Under the pieces are notes generated by a model. The model was not told the DNA's origin. It made no database searches and saw only the letters and a list, made by a program, of their open reading frames with translations. From Ruminiclostridium josui JCM 17888 (GTDB taxonomy: Bacteria > Bacillota > Clostridia > Acetivibrionales > DSM-1351), in assembly GCF_000526495.1 (NCBI RefSeq), contig NZ_JAGE01000001.1, positions 1,176,001 to 1,240,000 of the forward strand: a stretch of DNA of 64,000 bases, written 5' to 3'. The position numbers and the translations under genes are program-made. The number at the start of each line of letters is the position of its first letter. Position 1 is the stretch's first letter. Positions 58,484 through 64,000 of this stretch are shown piece by piece.

Positions 58484-59332
58484 TCAATTTTTCATATAAG
58501 GTTTGTATTCCATTTCAAAATCATTACTTTTATTTTTTATATCCATCTGAAAAATGTCAATTCCTAACTTCTGAGAGGTGTGATATAAATTTTTCTTATT
58601 CCGTGTGCTGCAATCTCTACCTAAATAGATTGCTTTTATCTTAACTCCAATTTGATTTAGCAAAACTCTTTTGCCATGCAATATTTTATCTACATTAGGA
58701 ACCAATATACGATACTCATTTTCATGTTGCCACGATTTATGTTTTCTACAAAGATTATTAATCATTAAAAATTGATATAATTTTAAATCGGCATCATCTG
58801 GCGGAATTTCACCCTTCGCTGCTGCTGTTGCTAAATAAACAAAATTTCCTATAATAGAAGCAATTTGATTTCGTGTCGTTTCATAAATAATAGGGTACAA
58901 AATTATAGGATTTACTACCTCATATTCAATACAAATCCCATGATGATTATTGCTGTAATAAGCCCACATCGGCATATTATTTAGTGGGTGTATATTTCCT
59001 TCAGCAGAAAAACTAACTACTAAAAAACTGTTATTGATATAGTCAAGATATTTTTCAAATGTCTCTACTGAATTTCCTGATTTCCTTATCTTATCTTCAT
59101 CTAAATAAATTGATTTAAACTCAAATGGGTCATTTAAAGTTGAGTATTTAGAAGCCCATATTTTATTTTCTTCAATTGTTTCAATGTTTCTTTTATTAAC
59201 AGCGAGATTGCCACTATCATAGAATGGCATAAATTTGAAAAGTTTTTTAGGTGAATTAGATAGTCTATACTGCTCTGCATTATCAATGCTATCATTTTGA
59301 GCTAAAGCAACATACGTATTGACATCAATCAT
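58484..59332 (-). CDS. DUF2971 family protein
   Basis: About 282 residues from ATG 59332 with GGGGG upstream. KLFKFMPFYDSGNLAVNKRN, KIWASKYSTLNDPFEFKSIY, FLVVSFSAEGNIHPLNNMPM and MWAYYSNNHHGICIEYEV are the DUF2971 hallmarks. Members are often found in defence islands and near toxin-like genes; their activity is not settled. It follows the 414-residue gene by 55 bases and ends at its own terminator. AT-rich like the left HEPN module. Confidence 0.82.
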   Translation of the reverse strand: MIDVNTYVALAQNDSIDNAEQYRLSNSPKKLFKFMPFYDSGNLAVNKRNIETIEENKIWASKYSTLNDPFEFKSIYLDEDKIRKSGNSVETFEKYLDYINNSFLVVSFSAEGNIHPLNNMPMWAYYSNNHHGICIEYEVVNPIILYPIIYETTRNQIASIIGNFVYLATAAAKGEIPPDDADLKLYQFLMINNLCRKHKSWQHENEYRILVPNVDKILHGKRVLLNQIGVKIKAIYLGRDCSTRNKKNLYHTSQKLGIDIFQMDIKNKSNDFEMEYKPYMKN

Positions 59333-59387
59333 AACAACCCCCATAAACCACAACAAAATTCAAAGTATTCTAAACTATCTCTTTAAT

Positions 59388-60632
59388 TCAATAGTTGACT
59401 ATGTCTTTCCCTGAAATTAGATATTCGGGAACTTTTACATCCTTTGCCAATGGATGATTAGCAAAAAATAGCCTGATAGCTCTAATAGCAGCATATGTAT
59501 CATTCATTAGATCAACCTGTTTTTGATATAGACAAACATCATATTTGTTAGAGGTTAATTCATGTGCCGGTTTTTGGCGTAGGCTCCGGATATTTCGTAA
59601 AGGTTTTATAATTATCTCTGTAAGGTTTTCTTTAGTACGGATATTTTTACATAACCACTCCTCAAACATTGTTAGGCTTCCTTTTTCTTTACCAGTTTCA
59701 TCATACCGATTAATGCTGGTAATATATGGAGCCGATTTCTGGAATGTTTTATATGATAAGTTGTGAACAACTAGCTTTTCTAGTACAAGCACAAAGTCAT
59801 AGTAGTTTTTTAGAGTTGGTAAAAAAATGTTCCTATATCCTTCCGGCATTTCTGAAAAGTGTGTTCCGAATGTTTTATTAAACAACTTTGGAATACCCAT
59901 TGCTTTGCACTGCTCATTTATTACAATCATTTCGTCAATCAACGCATGAAAAATCCATACTTTTGTTACCCACTTACCATGTATTAGATTATCAACAAAG
60001 CCAGAAGCTATTTTGCAATATTCTTGGTTGGAAAGTTCAAACCCTTTCCAAAGCATTTGTTTCTGAGGGGACAGCTTTGCTAGATCACATACAAAAACAC
60101 CTATTGCTCGTTCTAAATGCTCTCCTTCTATATAAGCCATCCCATAGTCTTTTATATATTCATCCTCAATAGTTTTATCCTCACAGTATTCATCTTTAGG
60201 ATATATATTGCCTCGATATCCACTATCCATGATTAAAAATTTTGGGTTATTAGCATATCTTTCCAATATCTCTATGTTGAAATAAATTATCTTAAATTGT
60301 TTCTCGCCTTTTTGCATCAATACAGTATAAGGGCTACTATAATCAGCAGATATATTTTTAAGTGCTTTACGGGTTGGGTATAGTACAGAATGCTTTGTTC
60401 TTCTTGAGACGTTTTCTTTTTGTCGCTCGACAGGGATATTAAAATCGAACCCCTTAATATGCGGATTTAAAACTTCTTTTTCAGAAAGTACTTCAATTAC
60501 GCCGTCATCAATCAACTCGCATAATATTTTGTAATCATAGTACTTCATTTGATAAATAGGCAACCCGTTAAAGTCATGAGATTTTAAATAATACTCAATT
60601 ATTTCATTGAGCACTTGTTCTTTTTCTATCAT
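59388..60632 (-). CDS. Unidentified protein with C-terminal HEPN-like R-x4-H motif
   Basis: 414 residues from ATG 60632 (MIEKEQVLNEIIEYYLK), preceded by GAGGGG; an in-frame start at 60653 is less likely. No membrane segment. Near the C-terminus, IRSLRQKPAHELTS contains R352-x4-H357, consistent with a HEPN active site and a form (RQKPAH) that recurs in large HEPN proteins. The N-terminal two thirds are unassigned. Paired with DUF2971, it could be an RNase effector of a defence system. That is inference. Confidence 0.5.
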   Translation of the reverse strand: MIEKEQVLNEIIEYYLKSHDFNGLPIYQMKYYDYKILCELIDDGVIEVLSEKEVLNPHIKGFDFNIPVERQKENVSRRTKHSVLYPTRKALKNISADYSSPYTVLMQKGEKQFKIIYFNIEILERYANNPKFLIMDSGYRGNIYPKDEYCEDKTIEDEYIKDYGMAYIEGEHLERAIGVFVCDLAKLSPQKQMLWKGFELSNQEYCKIASGFVDNLIHGKWVTKVWIFHALIDEMIVINEQCKAMGIPKLFNKTFGTHFSEMPEGYRNIFLPTLKNYYDFVLVLEKLVVHNLSYKTFQKSAPYITSINRYDETGKEKGSLTMFEEWLCKNIRTKENLTEIIIKPLRNIRSLRQKPAHELTSNKYDVCLYQKQVDLMNDTYAAIRAIRLFFANHPLAKDVKVPEYLISGKDIVNY

Positions 60633-61365
60633 TTCGTCTACCCCTCTAAACAAAAATTGTCAACTTCCCATTATAGACATAATTATATCATAAATTCTGG
60701 TAAAACTTGTTGATAGACTTTTATTTGACTAATTTTTCAGAATATCATTTAAGCGCTTTTCCTGGCGAGCTATACCTCCATATTTATCAAAGAAAATCCA
60801 GTCAGGCAATTAATGCTTTTTCTGGTTGTTTATCTTATAAAAATAAAAACCCGATTATTTTAAAAATAACCGAGTTTTTATCATCGTTTTTACCCCTTAA
60901 AAAATGTCTTTCTAAAACGCCGGGAGCCCTTATCCCATGCGGGTTTCGGCGCGTTTTATCTGAACTATGCACTCAACGTGGCTTGAGAGGACAGAATGAA
61001 TGTCATTTGAGTATGTTCGTTCTCGGAAACATATCCACTGCGTTTTTAGCACTATCGGTAGACGGGAACATATCCATTCATGATAAAAAATAACGTGTCT
61101 AATTGCATAATCATGATTGAGTAGAGTTGTCAAAAGAATAAACATAACGTATTTCAGTAAGTTTTTTTCCTGTAATTTCAATAATGCATTCATCGTCTTC
61201 ATTGCATCGCCACTTATTCTTCCGGCTGAATCAATACTACCCCCTGCTCTGAGATGACAATAATGATATCACCTGAAGCTGGTATCCCCTTGTTGGAAGT
61301 ATATCTTTCAAAAAATTTGACAAAACTTATCATCTAGTACAATTTCCATGCCTAAAACCACAATA
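60633..61365. other. Intergenic stretch with hairpins and small frame remnants
   Basis: No convincing gene. On the minus strand near 60680-60700 are two TATAAT-like boxes that may serve the 414-residue gene. A stem near 60846-60880 (AAAACCCGATTAT with ATAACCGAGTTTT) is likely a bidirectional terminator. Fragments such as DDECIIEITGKKLTEIRY (minus, about 61140-61200) hint at a degraded gene. The longer open frames on either strand lack ribosome sites. Confidence 0.45.
60914..60957. repeat. Long imperfect G/C-rich inverted repeat
   Basis: AAAACGCCGGGAGCCC and GGGTTTCGGCGCGTTTT pair over most of their length around ATCCCAT. The G/C content is sharply higher than in the AT-rich surroundings. It could be a terminator, the end of a lost mobile element, or a recombination site. 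Confidence 0.45.
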
Positions 61366-61860
61366 TTAATATCCCTCGACTACTATAACTTCACCTTCTT
61401 CATCAGTTGGGGGTTGAAAATGATCATAATAAGTGGAAGCTGTTTGCTCCGTCAATATGATATCATTTTGATGATTTCCGTTTCTTTTTCGAATACGTTC
61501 CATAACAACTTCCTTAGGTGTCTTTATATAATAGATTTTGGGTTCTATGTCGTATTTCTTTAATAATGAAATATATTCATTTCTCATTTCTCTAGACCAA
61601 AATGAATAATCGAGAACAATATCAATGTTTTGCATGATAAGTGAAATTAGTTTTTCATCAAGATAGGTTTTAATATCTTCTAAAACCTCCTGAGGTAAAG
61701 GATGTTCATTCAAACCTCGTTTGAATGATTCTTCATCATAAGATAGTATTGTCATCCCGGTACTTTCAAATTTTTTTGCTAGTGTTGATTTACCTGCTCC
61801 CGCAGGGCCGCACATTAAAATAACTTTACTTTTCGACAAATTATCTACTGTATTTTTCAT
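61366..61860 (-). CDS. Small P-loop kinase-like protein
   Basis: 164 residues. Walker A GPAGAGKST (18-26), LSYDEESFKRGLNEH, IVLDYSFWSREMRNEY and VVMERIRKRNG form the core of the AAA_33/zeta-like kinase group, which includes polynucleotide and antibiotic kinases. The substrate is not clear. ATG 61860 lies after AGGAGGTTATATCA. It is monocistronic or last in a loose row of accessory genes. Confidence 0.8.
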   Translation of the reverse strand: MKNTVDNLSKSKVILMCGPAGAGKSTLAKKFESTGMTILSYDEESFKRGLNEHPLPQEVLEDIKTYLDEKLISLIMQNIDIVLDYSFWSREMRNEYISLLKKYDIEPKIYYIKTPKEVVMERIRKRNGNHQNDIILTEQTASTYYDHFQPPTDEEGEVIVVEGY

Positions 61861-61904
61861 TGATATAACCTCCTATAACAAACCAAGAAAACATGACACT
61901 CTCC

Positions 61905-62270
61905 TTAAGCATTATTACTATTCGCTCTTTTCATGATTTCCTGTACTATTGATGTTTTAGCATTCGCATAGTGCTGGACATGCCTCCATTTATTCTTTGC
62001 CAAGCTTCGTTTGACTTGTGCATATTTGTCCCGATCAGTATCATTAGTCCGCAACCAATCACGGAAGCGTAACATTCTATCAATCTCTGATGTGCCCAAA
62101 CTGAACACATGCAGATTAATATCGGTATCCGGTCCTTTAAACAAACGATGCTCAAACCAGTCAGGTTCTCGAATCTGTAGCACATATCCGGCCGCTTCCA
62201 ACACTGGAACGTAGGATGACTCATCAGCAGAATCCTTAACAACCAACCGTATTCTTTTGCAACTCATCAT
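61905..62270 (-). pseudogene. N-terminally truncated GrpB family gene
   Basis: 121 residues corresponding to the C-terminal two thirds of GrpB/UPF0157: VLVVKD-like start, YVPVLEAAGYVLQIREPDWF, HRLFKGPDTDINLHVFSLGT and MLRFRDWLRTNDTDRDKYAQ. The conserved N-terminal EHVGSTSVPGL block is absent. Upstream, in another frame, only short traces remain. Either a frameshift or a deletion removed the first 50-60 residues. Confidence 0.75.
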
Positions 62271-62398
62271 CCGTTGTAGGCATGGAGGTATTATTAGATA
62301 TCATCTTATCGCACTCCTTTGCTGCTTATTATCTAGGGTTAAACTTAACTACTATTTTTTCTTTGCGATATAAAATACATAACTGTAATAATCTACTA

Positions 62399-62893
62399 CT
62401 AATCTAAAATAAAGCGATTATAAGCTATCCTTTTTCCTGTGTTTGTTTTAAAGTTTTCATCTATACACTTTTTTATCTTTTCCTGTTCTTTTTCTTTATC
62501 CATAACCGTTAAATTTTCAAGCAAATCAGCTTCCCATTGTATTTGAAAATCAAGTCCATCAATTTTAGATGGAGTATGATGGTTGCCTATTATAAAGCAT
62601 ATTCTATCAATATTTTTGTTATAGCCTACCTTTTTTAATATTTCTTTCGCTACTTCTGGTCCTTCCTTTTCTTGATAGACACCATCAATAGAACCGTATT
62701 TTTTTTGTGCTTCAACCGCACCAATATCATGTAGTATAGCAATAATACTGATGAATTCTTTTTCTTCCTCTCCGATATTTTCTCCTTTCATTATATCTTC
62801 TGCATTTTTCAAAACTTTGAGAGTATGCTCTATGCCAAAAGGAATTTCTTTGAATACTTCTTTCATCTCTATAATAATTTTTTCTTTAAACAT
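62399..62893 (-). CDS. HD domain phosphohydrolase
   Basis: 164 residues with the HD pattern H23, H55-D56 (ILHDIGA), H105/H106 (GNHHTPSK) and D123 (WEADLLENL). Such small HD proteins hydrolyse nucleotides or related phosphates; the substrate is not determined. GGAGG precedes ATG 62893. It lies in a row of unrelated accessory genes. Confidence 0.85.
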   Translation of the reverse strand: MFKEKIIIEMKEVFKEIPFGIEHTLKVLKNAEDIMKGENIGEEEKEFISIIAILHDIGAVEAQKKYGSIDGVYQEKEGPEVAKEILKKVGYNKNIDRICFIIGNHHTPSKIDGLDFQIQWEADLLENLTVMDKEKEQEKIKKCIDENFKTNTGKRIAYNRFILD

Positions 62894-62930
62894 AAATTAC
62901 CTCCATTTATACCTTATAGGTGTTTTAGTT

Positions 62931-63671
62931 CTATCTATCCACTTTTTTGTTGGCCGATACAATCAGCATCATGGGACGGCGCATTTCATCCTGCATCCCC
63001 GGAATATCCATCATGTTTTCCGGCGGCTGCGGCTCCACAATATGATTTATTATAAAACCATTTGAAAGCAGTGTATTTAGATATGTGGTCAGTGTTCTAT
63101 GATATTTTGTAACCTTTTCTCCCAAAAACACAGCTGTCCGTTTGCCCTCATAATAATAATTATCCACCGGAAAATGCAGTATTTCTCCTTTTTCGTTATA
63201 ATGCCAGTCTTGTGTTCCATAGGCAGTAAAAACAGGATGTTCAACCGTAAAAACTAGCTTACCACCAGACTTCAGTATTCTATATATCTTTTTTACTAAA
63301 ATCTCATAATCTGCTACATAGTGAAACGCAAGTGAACTTAATATTACATCAAAACTCTCCTCTGGGAATTCCACATCTTCTATAGCACAGCATTTATATT
63401 CAACCTGTGGAAAATGTGTTTTTTCTTTGGCTACCTCGAGCATTTTATGAGAAATATCAACACCTACAACAGAAGACGCTCCGTGTTCCATCGCATAAAT
63501 ACAGTGCCATCCATAGCCGCATCCTAAATCAAGCACACGCTTATCTTTAAAATCCGGCAGCAGCTTTCTCAATGTTTCCCATTCTCCTGCACCGGCTAGT
63601 CCCTGCTGTGAGCGACTCATTTGACTGTATTTTTGAAAAAATATATTATCATCATATTTGTTTTCTTTCAT
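62931..63671 (-). CDS. Class I SAM-dependent methyltransferase
   Basis: 246 residues with motif I RVLDLGCGYGWHCIYA (46-60), motif II VVGVDISHKML, and YRILKSGGKLVFTVEHPV. It resembles UbiE/BioC-like small-molecule methyltransferases. MSRSQQGLAGAGEWETLRKL is the typical N-terminus. The start overlaps the stop of the upstream gene (ATGA). Substrate unknown. Confidence 0.88.
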   Translation of the reverse strand: MKENKYDDNIFFQKYSQMSRSQQGLAGAGEWETLRKLLPDFKDKRVLDLGCGYGWHCIYAMEHGASSVVGVDISHKMLEVAKEKTHFPQVEYKCCAIEDVEFPEESFDVILSSLAFHYVADYEILVKKIYRILKSGGKLVFTVEHPVFTAYGTQDWHYNEKGEILHFPVDNYYYEGKRTAVFLGEKVTKYHRTLTTYLNTLLSNGFIINHIVEPQPPENMMDIPGMQDEMRRPMMLIVSANKKVDR

Positions 63672-64000
63672 CTGAATTCCCCCTCGTTTAAAAAGTTATT
63701 TATCTCCGTTGCAATTTTTTTCACTTCTTTATAAAGCTTCTCGGTCATATCGTAGCATTCAAAAAGTGAAAGACCGAGTACTTCAAAAATATGATTTACC
63801 CTTTCGGCATATTTTTTAGGTTTATATTCAAAAGTTTCAAGCAGTTTTATAGCTTTCTTTTCGTTAATGCAATAAGCATTATTGCATGCAAATAGTACTT
63901 GATTTAAGCATGAAATAATACGAAAAACATGGCCTGCAATATAATATTTATCCTCTGCTCCCGCATTTGCTTTTACAAACATTAAAGAGAACTCTGCTTC
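63668..64000 (-). CDS. C-terminal part of a DUF4037-like protein (partial)
   Basis: The frame is open to the window edge (visible start EAEFSLMFVKANAG), so the gene continues beyond 64000. GHVFRIISCLNQVLFACNNA, KKAIKLLETFEYKPKKYAER and VNHIFEVLGLSLFECYDMTE match the C-terminal helical domain of DUF4037/nucleotidyltransferase-like proteins. ATG 63982 is internal. It is coupled to the methyltransferase gene. Confidence 0.7.
   Translation of the reverse strand, partial: EAEFSLMFVKANAGAEDKYYIAGHVFRIISCLNQVLFACNNAYCINEKKAIKLLETFEYKPKKYAERVNHIFEVLGLSLFECYDMTEKLYKEVKKIATEINNFLNEGEFR

Noticed and set aside
60707-61093. Plus-strand frame of 128 codons in the 60.6-61.4 kb spacer
   Set aside because: It runs through two hairpins, has no ribosome site and mixed composition; judged non-coding.

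Overview
The window looks like a large conjugative element (ICE or large mobilisable island) of a Firmicute, most likely from class Clostridia. The reasons are strong AAGGAGG ribosome binding sites, frequent TTG and GTG starts, long same-strand operons with ATGA stop/start overlaps, SLH-domain and CARDB-type exported proteins, and the MobC, DpnD/PcfM, helicase-methylase, DUF3991/Toprim, PrgI-like, VirB6-like, DUF3852, DUF4320 and YodL families that recur in clostridial ICEs. Almost all element genes lie on the minus strand, so the functional order runs from about 58 kb down to 1. No integrase, relaxase, coupling protein or intact VirB4 lies inside the window.

Reading in transcription order. 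61.4-64 kb holds small accessory genes (P-loop kinase, truncated GrpB, HD hydrolase, methyltransferase, DUF4037 end). 58.4-60.7 kb is a two-gene operon (DUF2971 plus a protein with an R-x4-H motif) with its own terminator. 49.6-58.3 kb carries accessory conjugation genes: DUF1281-like, a Dam-type methylase, two AbrB-like proteins, a 1345-residue SLH adhesin and a YodL protein. 41-49.5 kb is a first Tad-like pilus/secretion cluster (cluster B), ending in an exported protein gene split by a group II intron (38614-41035). DUF3852 follows. A plus-strand region (31.4-37.8 kb) then holds a WYL regulator with a DJ-1/PfpI protein, and an arsenic operon (arsR, arsP, ferredoxin-DUF2703, ccdA remnant, thioredoxin, acr3, arsC). 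The junctions of these cassettes carry copies of the DUF3852 3' end. 26.9-31.3 kb has VirB6-like, DUF4406-like, C5-methyltransferase and PrgI-like genes and a 196-residue protein.

At 24990-26856 an IS110 element sits at what looks like the start of a virB4 gene and is followed directly by a second Tad-like cluster (cluster A, 14.7-25 kb). Then come a 2421-residue methylase-helicase with an embedded tnpV frame, a second nearly identical IS110 copy (5070-6936), a Toprim protein, a toxin-antitoxin pair, a two-gene HEPN-like module, DpnD, a candidate oriT and mobC.

Inference: the cluster A and cluster B halves differ in base composition where I counted, and the join is an IS110 copy, so the element may be a hybrid of two conjugative elements. 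The most unusual points are the two parallel Tad-like systems, the IS110 pair that targets Shine-Dalgarno-like sequence and probably encodes a bridge RNA, the exactly definable in-frame group II intron, the repeated DUF3852 ends around cargo cassettes, and two HEPN-like accessory modules that may act in defence.
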